DNA of 35,912 nucleotides from Paraburkholderia acidipaludis NBRC 101816 (GTDB lineage: Bacteria > Pseudomonadota > Gammaproteobacteria > Burkholderiales > Burkholderiaceae): positions 1 to 35,912 of the forward strand of contig NZ_BAXZ01000039.1 in assembly GCF_000684975.1 (NCBI RefSeq), read 5' to 3'. A model generated the notes under the pieces. That model searched no databases. It saw only the letters and a program-made list of their open reading frames with translations, and was not told the DNA's origin. The first letter of the stretch is position 1, and each line of letters starts with the position of its first letter. Position numbers and translations under genes: made by a program. Shown in pieces: positions 1 to 6,911 of this stretch.

Positions 1-46
1 GCGTGACGAGCAGGACGAGGTGCTCGAGGGCATCGGCGCGCACTGA
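1..46 (+). CDS. C-terminal fragment of an unidentified protein
   Basis: Only the last 14 codons lie in the window. They read in the frame starting at base 2 and end in TGA at 44-46 (...EVLEGIGAH). The fragment is acidic and too short to assign to a family. A strong terminator follows about 40 bases later, which supports this being the true end of a rightward gene. The frame is the only one that closes just before the terminator, but no function can be given. Confidence 0.5.
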   Translation, partial: RDEQDEVLEGIGAH

Positions 47-86
47 TCCCTTCTTTGGCGGCGCGTGCGCCGCCATGAAATAGCGA

Positions 87-119
87 GGCCCGCCTGGAGC
101 GATTCAGGCGGGCCTTTTT
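87..119 (+). terminator. Rho-independent terminator of the leftmost gene
   Basis: A perfect 10-bp stem (GGCCCGCCTG at 87-96 with CAGGCGGGCC at 105-114) has an 8-base loop and is followed by five T residues. It ends the rightward gene at 1-46 and faces the convergent ygiD. Confidence 0.9.
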
Positions 120-144
120 CGTGCGGCAGCGCGTGCCGTATCGA

Positions 145-942
145 TCAGTGGGCGGAGCCGAATACGTAGTTCGTCATCGCGAGTGCCCGCTGGTAGGTGC
201 CCAGCGACTGGACGCCGAACGTGTAGTCATCGTCCGCGGCGCCGAGCGCCGTGAAGACCGGCAGCAGGTGCTCGTCGGTCGGGTGCATCAGCTGCGCGTG
301 CGGTGCGCGGCGGCGGTAGTCGAGCAGCGCGTCGATGTCGCGTGCAGCCAGATGCGCTTCGAACCAGTCCGTGAATTCGGCTACCCGTGGGTCGGCGTCT
401 TCCGGTCGCGCCGAGAAGTCCGCTGCGCGCAGGTTATGCGTGATCTGGCCCGAGCCGATCACCATCACGCCATCTTCGCGCAGGGCGCGCAGCGCGCGGC
501 CAAGCGCGTAGTGGTGGGCGGCATCGGCGCGCGGCTGGATCGACAGCTGAGCGACCGGCACGTTCGCTTCGGGGAACATCAGCAGCATCGGCACCCAGGC
601 GCCGTGGTCGAGGCCATGCGACTCCTCGCCCACGGCCACGCCCTGGTCGCGCAGCAGCGCGGCGGCGCGTTGCGCGACGTCGGGTGCGCCTGGCGCCGGA
701 TACTGGATTTCGTAGAGCGCACGCGGAAAGCCGTAGAAGTCGTGGATCGTCTCCGGCTGTCTTGCGGTGCTCACGACGGGCTGGAGCGTACCCCAGTGCG
801 CCGACAGCATCAGCACGGCTTCGGGACGCGGCAATTGCGAGGCGAGCGCGATGAAGCCGCCGGAGGGCAGCGACGGGTCGATCGGCAGCGTCGGAGCGCC
901 GTGCGACAGGAACAGGGTAGGCAGACGGGTAGTGGTGGTCAT
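145..942 (-). CDS. ygiD: 4,5-DOPA-extradiol-dioxygenase-like protein (LigB/class III family)
   Basis: 265 residues. It belongs to the class III (LigB-like) extradiol ring-cleavage dioxygenases. E. coli YgiD opens L-DOPA, but the physiological substrate here is unknown. The sequence shows the family's His-rich metal site: His14 in LFLSHGAPT, then SAHWG, LDHGAWVP and GSGQITHNL. Length fits the family (about 260-270). I start at 942 (MTTTTRLPTL), because the ORF can extend only five codons upstream and family members begin close to this point. It is cytoplasmic and monocistronic: convergent with the gene at 1-46, and about 140 bp separate it from the end of ubiX. Confidence 0.9.
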   Translation of the reverse strand: MTTTTRLPTLFLSHGAPTLPIDPSLPSGGFIALASQLPRPEAVLMLSAHWGTLQPVVSTARQPETIHDFYGFPRALYEIQYPAPGAPDVAQRAAALLRDQGVAVGEESHGLDHGAWVPMLLMFPEANVPVAQLSIQPRADAAHHYALGRALRALREDGVMVIGSGQITHNLRAADFSARPEDADPRVAEFTDWFEAHLAARDIDALLDYRRRAPHAQLMHPTDEHLLPVFTALGAADDDYTFGVQSLGTYQRALAMTNYVFGSAH

Positions 943-978
943 GATCGCAGGCCGCAACGAGCAGCCCGAAAAGACTAA

Positions 979-1008
979 GTTGCGATCAATATAAGTGTCT
1001 ACCGCAAC
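979..1008. promoter_or_regulatory. Possible operator dyad upstream of ygiD
   Basis: GTTGCG (979-984) and CGCAAC (1003-1008) form a 6-bp inverted repeat with an 18-base A/T-rich spacer, 37 bases before the ygiD start. The A/T-rich stretch in GC-rich DNA suggests the ygiD promoter lies here, but no convincing -35/-10 pair is visible. The regulator is unknown. Confidence 0.25.
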
Positions 1009-1081
1009 GAATTAAACAGGGCGAAAGGGAATTGATTGTGTCGCCGCTGTTGGTAATTGCCAGGCGGAGCGCCCGCGCGCC

Positions 1082-1696
1082 TCAGTCGGCGCCACCGCCG
1101 CGCAGCCCCTGCCAGGCGGGCGAAAGCGCTGGGCCGAGTGCGAACAGGTCGAGCACGCGTGCGACCGTGTGATCGACCATCTCGTCGATCGAGGCGGGCT
1201 GGTTGTAGAAGGCGGGCAGCGGCGGGAAGATCACACCGCCCATTTCGGTCACGGCCGTCATGTTGCGCAGATGCGCGAGGTTGAATGGCGTTTCGCGCAC
1301 GAGCAGCACGAGGCGGCGGCGCTCCTTGAGCGTGACGTCGGCGGCGCGCGCGATCAGGTTGTCGGAGAGCCCGTGCGCCACGCTGGCGAGCGTCTTCATC
1401 GAGCAGGGCGCGACGATCATGCCGTCGGTGGCGAACGAGCCCGACGCAATGCTGGCGCCGACGTCCCGCACCGAATGCACGATGTCGGCGCGCGCGTGGA
1501 GATCGTCTTTGGAGAGCTGCAGTTCGTGCTGGATGTTGAGCCAGCCGGCCGACGAGATCAGCAGATGGGTCTCGACACCGCCGAGTTTGCGCAGCATATC
1601 GAGGATGCGCACGCCGTAAATCGCGCCGGTCGCACCGGTGATGGCGACGATCAGTCTGCGCGGGGCGGCGGAAGGGGCGACGCCGGAAGCGTTCAC
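1082..1696 (-). CDS. ubiX: Flavin prenyltransferase UbiX
   Basis: 204 residues. UbiX attaches a dimethylallyl group to FMN to make prenyl-FMN, the cofactor of UbiD-type decarboxylases, including the one in ubiquinone synthesis. The N-terminus after a short extension reads RRLIVAITGATGAIYGVRIL, the FMN-binding Rossmann-like start of the family. SGSFATDGMIVAPCSMKTLASVAHG is the flavin/phosphate-binding region, and ERRRLVLLVRETPFN is the conserved basic segment before the C-terminal helix. Length matches UbiX (about 190-205). It is the last gene of a leftward run, 72 bp after grxD. No ubiD is present in the window. Confidence 0.95.
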   Translation of the reverse strand: MNASGVAPSAAPRRLIVAITGATGAIYGVRILDMLRKLGGVETHLLISSAGWLNIQHELQLSKDDLHARADIVHSVRDVGASIASGSFATDGMIVAPCSMKTLASVAHGLSDNLIARAADVTLKERRRLVLLVRETPFNLAHLRNMTAVTEMGGVIFPPLPAFYNQPASIDEMVDHTVARVLDLFALGPALSPAWQGLRGGGAD

Positions 1697-1768
1697 GAAA
1701 AGGCGGGGTTGAGCGCGAAGCAGGGTGGCCAGCAGGACGGCAGGCGCGTGGCCGCCGCCCTCCGGCGC

Positions 1769-2080
1769 TTACGCCTGGGCAAACAGCTGCTGCAGTTCGC
1801 CGTTCTGGTACATCTCCATCATGATGTCCGAGCCGCCGACGAATTCGCCCTTCACATAAAGCTGCGGAATGGTCGGCCAGTTCGAGAATTCCTTGATGCC
1901 CTGGCGGATCGCTTCGTCCTCGAGCACGTTGACGGTCTTGAACTGATCGACGCCGCAGGCCTTGAGGATCTGCACCGCGCGGCCCGAGAAGCCGCACATC
2001 GGAAACTGCGCGTTGCCCTTCATGAAGAGGACGACGGCGTTTTCATCGACGATTTGCTTGATGCGTTGTTGGGTGTCCAT
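1769..2080 (-). CDS. grxD: Monothiol glutaredoxin (Grx4 type)
   Basis: 103 residues, a single glutaredoxin domain. The active site is CGFS (in FPMCGFSGRAVQ), which marks the monothiol CGFS class. These proteins bind a [2Fe-2S] cluster with glutathione and help deliver Fe-S clusters. Also visible are the WPTIPQLYVKGEFVGGSDI segment, with the conserved cis-Pro (TIP) that binds glutathione, and GGSDI. It lies between prmC (126 bp upstream) and ubiX, on the same strand. A purine-rich stretch (TGCAAGGTC in mRNA sense) precedes the ATG. Confidence 0.95.
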   Translation of the reverse strand: MDTQQRIKQIVDENAVVLFMKGNAQFPMCGFSGRAVQILKACGVDQFKTVNVLEDEAIRQGIKEFSNWPTIPQLYVKGEFVGGSDIMMEMYQNGELQQLFAQA

Positions 2081-2206
2081 GACTGACCTTGCAATGTATT
2101 GATGCGGAACAGGATGAAATGATAGCGGATTTCGCCTGCGCGAGCCGGGCGTAAAAGGCCGTACAAAGCGCGGTATGAAGCGCTGCCAGGAGCGCCGCCG
2201 CGGCGT

Positions 2207-3088
2207 TCAGCCCGCCAGCCGGCCGCCGCTGATCCGTTCGATGCCGGCGAGATCCTTTTCCGAGCGCACCTCGCTGAATCCTTGCCGTTCCAGCAGCGCG
2301 CGCACGGCCTCGGCCTGGTCGTAGCCGTGTTCCATCCAGAGCACGCCGCCCGGCGCGAGATGTGCGCCCGCGCCGGCCACGATGGCGCGCAGGGCCGTGA
2401 GACCATCGGCTTCATCGGTGAGCGCGCCGCGCGGCTCGAAGCGCAGGTCGCCTGCGTCGAGATGCGGGTCGCCGCTTGCGATGTAGGGCGGATTGCTCAC
2501 GATCGCCTCGAAGCGCAGCGCCGGGTCGAGGGCGTCGTACCAGCTCGCGCCGACGAAGGTGAGTGCGCCGCCCGGGCGGCTGGTGTCGAGCAGACGCTGC
2601 GCGTTGCGCGCGGCGACGCCGAGCGCCGCCGCCGAGCGGTCGACTGCCCAGACGCGCGCGTCGGGCCGCGCCGAGGCGATCGCCACCGCAATGGCGCCGC
2701 TGCCGGTGCCGAGATCGAGTACGCGCGGCCGCGCGAGCCCTGCGATGGCGGCCAGCGCCGTTTCGACCAGCAGCTCGGTCTCGGGGCGCGGAATCAGCAC
2801 GTCTGGGGTGACTTCGAAGTCGAGGCCGTAGAACTCGCGGGTGCCCACCAGTTGTGCGATGGGTTCGCCGCGCGCGCGGCGGGCTTCGAGTGCGCGATAC
2901 GCGTCGACGCGCGCGGGATCGAGCGCTTCGTCGCCGCGCGTGATGAGCTCGGTGCGGCGCCAGCCCAGCACGTGCATGAGCAGGATGCGCGCTTCGAGCG
3001 CGGGCAGCGGCGAGGCGCGCAGCAGGGCGTCGGCGGTTTCGTTTTTCACGGCTTGCTCAAGGCGGCTGCGTGCGGCGTCAGTCCGCAT
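2207..3088 (-). CDS. prmC: Peptide chain release factor N5-glutamine methyltransferase
   Basis: 293 residues from the upstream ATG. PrmC methylates the Gln of the GGQ motif in release factors RF1 and RF2 using S-adenosylmethionine. An N-terminal helical domain is followed by the SAM-binding loop LDLGTGSGAIAVAIA and the catalytic SNPPYIA (NPPY) motif that holds the substrate Gln. This start overlaps the end of prfA by 11 bp, its own substrate's gene. An alternative GTG start at 3049 (VKNETADAL) would remove the overlap and give a length closer to many homologues. Neither start has a strong Shine-Dalgarno site. Confidence 0.95.
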   Translation of the reverse strand: MRTDAARSRLEQAVKNETADALLRASPLPALEARILLMHVLGWRRTELITRGDEALDPARVDAYRALEARRARGEPIAQLVGTREFYGLDFEVTPDVLIPRPETELLVETALAAIAGLARPRVLDLGTGSGAIAVAIASARPDARVWAVDRSAAALGVAARNAQRLLDTSRPGGALTFVGASWYDALDPALRFEAIVSNPPYIASGDPHLDAGDLRFEPRGALTDEADGLTALRAIVAGAGAHLAPGGVLWMEHGYDQAEAVRALLERQGFSEVRSEKDLAGIERISGGRLAG

Positions 3089-4160
3089 CGCCGAGCGAGG
3101 CGAGCTGCTCGGCCTGATGTTCCGAGACGAGCGCGCCGATCAGTTCGTCGAGCTCGCCGTCCATGATGGATTCGAGGCGGTAGAGCGTGAGGTTGATGCG
3201 GTGATCGGTGAGGCGTCCCTGCGGGAAGTTGTAGGTGCGAATGCGCTCCGAGCGGTCACCCGAACCGACGAGGCTCTTGCGCGTCGCTGCTTCCTTGGCG
3301 TGCTGCTCCTGGTACTGCTTGTCCTTGATGCGCGCGGCGAGCACCTTGAGCGCCCGATCCTTGTTCTTGTGCTGCGAGCGGTCATCCTGGCATTCGACCA
3401 CGATGCCGGTCGGCATGTGCGTGACGCGCACCGCCGAATCGGTCTTGTTGATGTGCTGCCCGCCCGCGCCCGAGGCGCGGAAGGTGTCGATACGCAGATC
3501 GGCGGGATTGATCTCGACCTCGCCGATTTCGTCGGCTTCGGGCATCACCGCCACCGTGCATGCGGACGTGTGGATGCGGCCCTGTGTTTCGGTGGCCGGC
3601 ACGCGCTGAACGCGATGGCCGCCCGACTCGAACTTGAGCTTCGAGTACGCGGCTTCGCCCGCGATGCGCACGATCACTTCCTTGTAGCCGCCGAGGTCCG
3701 ACTCGCTCGCCGACATCATCTCGATCTGCCAGCGGCTGCGCTCCGCGAAGCGCAGGTACATGCGCAGCAGGTCGCCCGCAAACAGGGCCGACTCGTCGCC
3801 GCCCGTGCCCGCGCGGATTTCGAGGAAGACGTTGCGCTCGTCGTTGGGGTCTTTCGGCAGCAGCATTTTCTGCAATTCGAGCTGCAGTTGCGCCATGCGT
3901 TCGCGAGCGCTTTTCACCTCGTCTTCGGCGAACTCGCGCATCGAGGCGTCGGCAAGCAGGTCTTTCGCCGCCGCTTCGTCGTCTCTTGCCTGGCGCCAGT
4001 GCGCGTACTGCTCGACCACGGGCCCCAGCTCCGAATGCTCACGCGTGAGCTTGCGGTACTGGTCGCGGTTGGACGTCACGTCGGGACGGCTCAACAGGTC
4101 GTTCAGCTCGGCCAGGCGTGTCGTCAGCTGGTCGAGCTTGGATTGCATGCTCGTTTTCAT
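3078..4160 (-). CDS. prfA: Peptide chain release factor 1
   Basis: 360 residues, the standard RF1 length. It ends translation at UAA and UAG. RVPATETQGR carries the RF1-type PxT (PAT) anticodon-like tripeptide. GAGGQHINKTDSAVR carries the GGQ that triggers peptide release and whose Gln is the PrmC target. The N-terminal coiled-coil helix domain is intact. The chosen start is MKTSMQSKLDQL, although an internal Met at residue 5 is possible. It sits between hemA (108 bp upstream) and prmC (overlapping), a widespread proteobacterial arrangement. Confidence 0.97.
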   Translation of the reverse strand: MKTSMQSKLDQLTTRLAELNDLLSRPDVTSNRDQYRKLTREHSELGPVVEQYAHWRQARDDEAAAKDLLADASMREFAEDEVKSARERMAQLQLELQKMLLPKDPNDERNVFLEIRAGTGGDESALFAGDLLRMYLRFAERSRWQIEMMSASESDLGGYKEVIVRIAGEAAYSKLKFESGGHRVQRVPATETQGRIHTSACTVAVMPEADEIGEVEINPADLRIDTFRASGAGGQHINKTDSAVRVTHMPTGIVVECQDDRSQHKNKDRALKVLAARIKDKQYQEQHAKEAATRKSLVGSGDRSERIRTYNFPQGRLTDHRINLTLYRLESIMDGELDELIGALVSEHQAEQLASLGDAD

Positions 4161-4268
4161 CGGGGCGGGTCGGAGCGGCTCCGGGTAGGGCTGCGGGAGA
4201 AAAAGGAGTAGCGGGCGGCGTGCCCGGGCGTGCGGCGTGGGCTGACGCCGCCGTGGCGGTTCACGCCG

Positions 4269-5642
4269 CTAACGGTCCGAAGAACCGGACGATTCGGAAG
4301 ACGTATCGGCCGCGGAAGCCGCGGACGGGGCCGCCTGCGCGTCGCGCGCGCCACGGCCCGGCTGGCCGGACTGGCCATGCCGGTAGAAACCGCTCATCAG
4401 TTCGATGAGCGACTCGCGGTTTTCGCCGCTTACGCTGTTGAGCGCGTGCGTCGGACCGTGGATCAGCTTGTTGGTGAGCGCCTGCGAGAGCGCTTCGAGC
4501 ACGGCGGACGGATCGTCGCCGCGCGCGAGCATTTTGCGTGCACGCTCCAGTTCGGCGCGGCGCAGCGTGTCGGCCTGGGTGTGCATGTGGCGGATCACCG
4601 GCACGATGCTGCGCGAGTCGAGCCACTGCATGAAGTTCGCGACGCGCGTTTCGATGATCGTCTCGGCCTGCGCGACGGCAGCCTGGCGAGAGGCATTGCC
4701 TTCGCGCACGATCGTGCCCAGGTCGTCGACGGTGTAGAGGAACACGTCTTCTAGCTGACCGACTTCGGCTTCGATATCGCGCGGCACCGCGAGGTCGACC
4801 ATGAAGATCGGGCGATGGCGGCGCGCCTTCACCGCGCGCTCGACAGCGCCAAGGCCGATGATCGGCAGCGTGGAGGCCGTGCACGACACGACGATGTCGA
4901 ACTCGTGCATGCGCGTGGGCAGGTCGGAGAGCGGAATGGCGTGGCCGCCGAAGCGCTCTGCAACGTAGCGGCCGCGCTCGGCGGTGCGGTTCGCCACCAC
5001 GAGCTCGCGCGGCTGCTGCGCGGCGAAGTGCGCGGCGCACAGCTCGATCATTTCGCCCGCGCCGATGAACAGCACGCGCTGGTTGGCGATCTTGTCGAAG
5101 ATGCGCTGCGCGAGACGCACGGCCGCGGCAGCCATCGATACCGATTGCGCCCCGATTTCCGTCGTGCCGCGCACTTCCTTCGCGACGGCGAAGGTGCGCT
5201 GGAACAACTGGTTCAGATAGGTGCCGAGCGCGCCGGCTTCGGTGGCCGTGCGCACCGCGGTCTTCATCTGGCCGAGGATCTGTGTTTCGCCGAGCACCAT
5301 CGAATCGAGCCCCGATGCCACCCGGAACGCATGGCGCACGGCTTCCGACTGCGGCAGCGCATAGACGTGCGGCGCCAGTTCCTCTTCGCGGATGCCGTGA
5401 TACTGCGACAGCCACTGGACGGCGGCGTCGCGCGAGGCGTGGTCGTCGGTCACGCAGTAGAGCTCGGTGCGGTTGCAGGTGGACAGGATGGCCGCTTCCG
5501 GCGCGTTGAGCGCGCGGCGGCTCGACCAGGCGTCCTTGAACAGGGCGAGTGCAGGCTTGATCTGTTCGAGCGGAAACGCCACGCGTTCGCGCAAGGCGAC
5601 AGGCGCGGTGTGGTGGTTGATTCCGATCGTTAGAAGCTGCAT
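4269..5642 (-). CDS. hemA: Glutamyl-tRNA reductase
   Basis: 457 residues. It reduces glutamyl-tRNA(Glu) to glutamate-1-semialdehyde with NADPH, the first committed step of C5-pathway tetrapyrrole synthesis. MQLLTIGINHHTAPVALRE is the typical N-terminus. Catalytic Cys56 lies in ILSTCNRTELYC, and RVLFIGAGEMIELCA is the NADPH-binding fold. The protein is about 40 residues longer than the E. coli enzyme because of a low-complexity Ala/Ser/Gly-rich tail, a feature I would not expect to be catalytic. The ATG at 5642 lacks a clear Shine-Dalgarno site. A perfect TATAAT lies 27-32 bases upstream. Confidence 0.97.
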   Translation of the reverse strand: MQLLTIGINHHTAPVALRERVAFPLEQIKPALALFKDAWSSRRALNAPEAAILSTCNRTELYCVTDDHASRDAAVQWLSQYHGIREEELAPHVYALPQSEAVRHAFRVASGLDSMVLGETQILGQMKTAVRTATEAGALGTYLNQLFQRTFAVAKEVRGTTEIGAQSVSMAAAAVRLAQRIFDKIANQRVLFIGAGEMIELCAAHFAAQQPRELVVANRTAERGRYVAERFGGHAIPLSDLPTRMHEFDIVVSCTASTLPIIGLGAVERAVKARRHRPIFMVDLAVPRDIEAEVGQLEDVFLYTVDDLGTIVREGNASRQAAVAQAETIIETRVANFMQWLDSRSIVPVIRHMHTQADTLRRAELERARKMLARGDDPSAVLEALSQALTNKLIHGPTHALNSVSGENRESLIELMSGFYRHGQSGQPGRGARDAQAAPSAASAADTSSESSGSSDR

Positions 5643-5668
5643 ACCATGGGGGCAAGATTTAGGCGGAT

Positions 5669-5674
5669 ATTATA
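5669..5674 (-). promoter_or_regulatory. Candidate -10 box for hemA
   Basis: TATAAT in mRNA sense overlaps the last codons and TAA stop (5670-5672) of the response-regulator gene. A start about 7 bases later would give a hemA leader of roughly 20 nt. No good -35 is seen at 16-18 bp, so it may be activator-dependent or fortuitous. Confidence 0.4.
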
Positions 5675-6431
5675 ACTTTTCCTCGCTTCCGACATGGCCG
5701 CCGGCAGAGTCCGGGTATTCCGCGCTGGACATTGCCGCCTTGGCCACCGGCAATCTTTCCAGCTGGTAGCCGAATCCGTACAGCGTTGTGAGGCGCCAGC
5801 CGTGCTCGGGCGCGATCTGCAGCTTGCTGCGCAGGCGCGAGGCGTGCGTGTCGAGCGTACGCGACCTTACGTCGCGGTTCAGATTCCAGACCGTTTCGAG
5901 AATGCGCGCCCGGGAAACAGGGCGCGATGCATTCGTGAAGAGCAGCAGCGCGAAACGGAATTCCTTCGGCGTGAGGGTCACGGTCTGGCCCCGGAACGTG
6001 ACCGCGTAGCTTCCCGAATCGAACAGGTAGGCGCCAAAGCCATGGTGCGCGCGGTTGTGCGGCCGCCGCACGCCGGCGCGGCGCAGCAATGCGTCGATGC
6101 GGGCCAGCATCTCGGGACCGCGTACCGGTTTGGCCATGCAGTCGTCGGCGCCTGCGTGCAGTGCGGAGACGATCTCGCTTTCGTGCGGCGCCACCATCAG
6201 CACGATCACCGGCAAGCCGGGCAACGTGTGGCGCACACGCGGCATCAGGTCGTCGGCGCCCCCGTCGCCGCACCACCAGGCGGCCAGCATGAGGTCGAAC
6301 GCGTCGTTCTCGAGGGCGGTGAGGAGGGAGGCGCTGTCGGGGAAACGCTGACACGCGTGCCCGCCTGCAATGAGCAGGCGCAGGATGGGTTCGGCCTGAC
6401 TCGCATCGGGCTCGACAAGAGCGATTCGCAT
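5670..6431 (-). CDS. OmpR-family response regulator with degenerate receiver domain
   Basis: 253 residues. An N-terminal receiver-like domain (about 1-120) is joined to a C-terminal winged-helix DNA-binding domain (about 135-232; TLTPKEFRFALLLF, SRARILETVW, LDTHASRLRSKL, LTTLYGFGYQL), the OmpR/PhoB layout. The receiver is unusual. The phospho-acceptor Asp expected at position 51 is Ala (FDLMLAAWW), the acidic pair is E7-P8, and the switch Thr is Met79 (VIVLMVA). Lys101 (CMAKP) is kept. It therefore probably works without phosphorylation. No sensor kinase is adjacent. It ends 27 bp before hemA on the same strand. Its target is unknown. Confidence 0.85.
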   Translation of the reverse strand: MRIALVEPDASQAEPILRLLIAGGHACQRFPDSASLLTALENDAFDLMLAAWWCGDGGADDLMPRVRHTLPGLPVIVLMVAPHESEIVSALHAGADDCMAKPVRGPEMLARIDALLRRAGVRRPHNRAHHGFGAYLFDSGSYAVTFRGQTVTLTPKEFRFALLLFTNASRPVSRARILETVWNLNRDVRSRTLDTHASRLRSKLQIAPEHGWRLTTLYGFGYQLERLPVAKAAMSSAEYPDSAGGHVGSEEKL

Positions 6432-6438
6432 GGGGATT

Positions 6439-6455
6439 CCGGCCGCTGCGGCCGG
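6439..6455 (-). promoter_or_regulatory. Hairpin over the ribosome-binding region of the response-regulator gene
   Basis: CCGGCCGC-T-GCGGCCGG is a perfect dyad starting 7 bases upstream of the ATG at 6431. Folded with a 3-base loop it gives a 7-bp all-GC stem. The only Shine-Dalgarno-like bases (GGA at the foot of the stem) are partly inside it, so it could limit translation. No promoter was identified further upstream in 6456-6618. Confidence 0.35.
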
Positions 6456-6618
6456 ATGCGCTTGCCTTGCGCGATGCCGCCCCCTACACTCATTCGCTCA
6501 CGGGGCGCGCCGAGCCGACCGTCTTTCAGTGAAAATCGGTTAAATGAGAAAAAATGCTAGTCCGAACGGGGCGACATCCCTATCAGATAAGTCCGAAAGT
6601 GCTTAGGGCGGATTCCTG

Positions 6619-6873
6619 ATGGGTTGGCCAGGTATCGTCGTGCTCGGCATCGTGGTCGGTTTCGCGGGCTGGTGGCTGCATCCGCTGCGCCGCCGCACGC
6701 GCAGCGGCCTTGTTCTGGCGCTTGTCGCGGGCGTGCTCGGCGTCGCGCTGGCCAGGGTGGGCGGGCGTGTCACCGGTCTCTTCTACGATGGCGAGCTCCT
6801 CGAGTGGCCCGTCTGCACGGCCTTTGCACTCGCTCTCGCGGCGCTCGCCGTCGCGCTGCGTCTGCGGCGTTAG
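6619..6873 (+). CDS. GlsB/YeaQ/YmgE-like small membrane protein
   Basis: 84 residues with three hydrophobic segments: about 5-20 (IVVLGIVVGFAGWWL), 30-50 (LVLALVAGVLGVALARVGG) and 62-80. Basic residues (RRRTR, RLRR) fall between and after them. Size, Gly-rich helices and topology resemble the transglycosylase-associated GlsB/YeaQ/YmgE family, whose molecular role is poorly known. The ATG at 6619 gives the most family-like N-terminus. It lies 38 bp before the aminopeptidase gene and may be co-transcribed with it. The family call is by resemblance only. Confidence 0.7.
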   Translation: MGWPGIVVLGIVVGFAGWWLHPLRRRTRSGLVLALVAGVLGVALARVGGRVTGLFYDGELLEWPVCTAFALALAALAVALRLRR

Positions 6874-6911
6874 CCGACGCCCCCGTTCGAATATTTCCCG
6901 CAGGTGAAACC

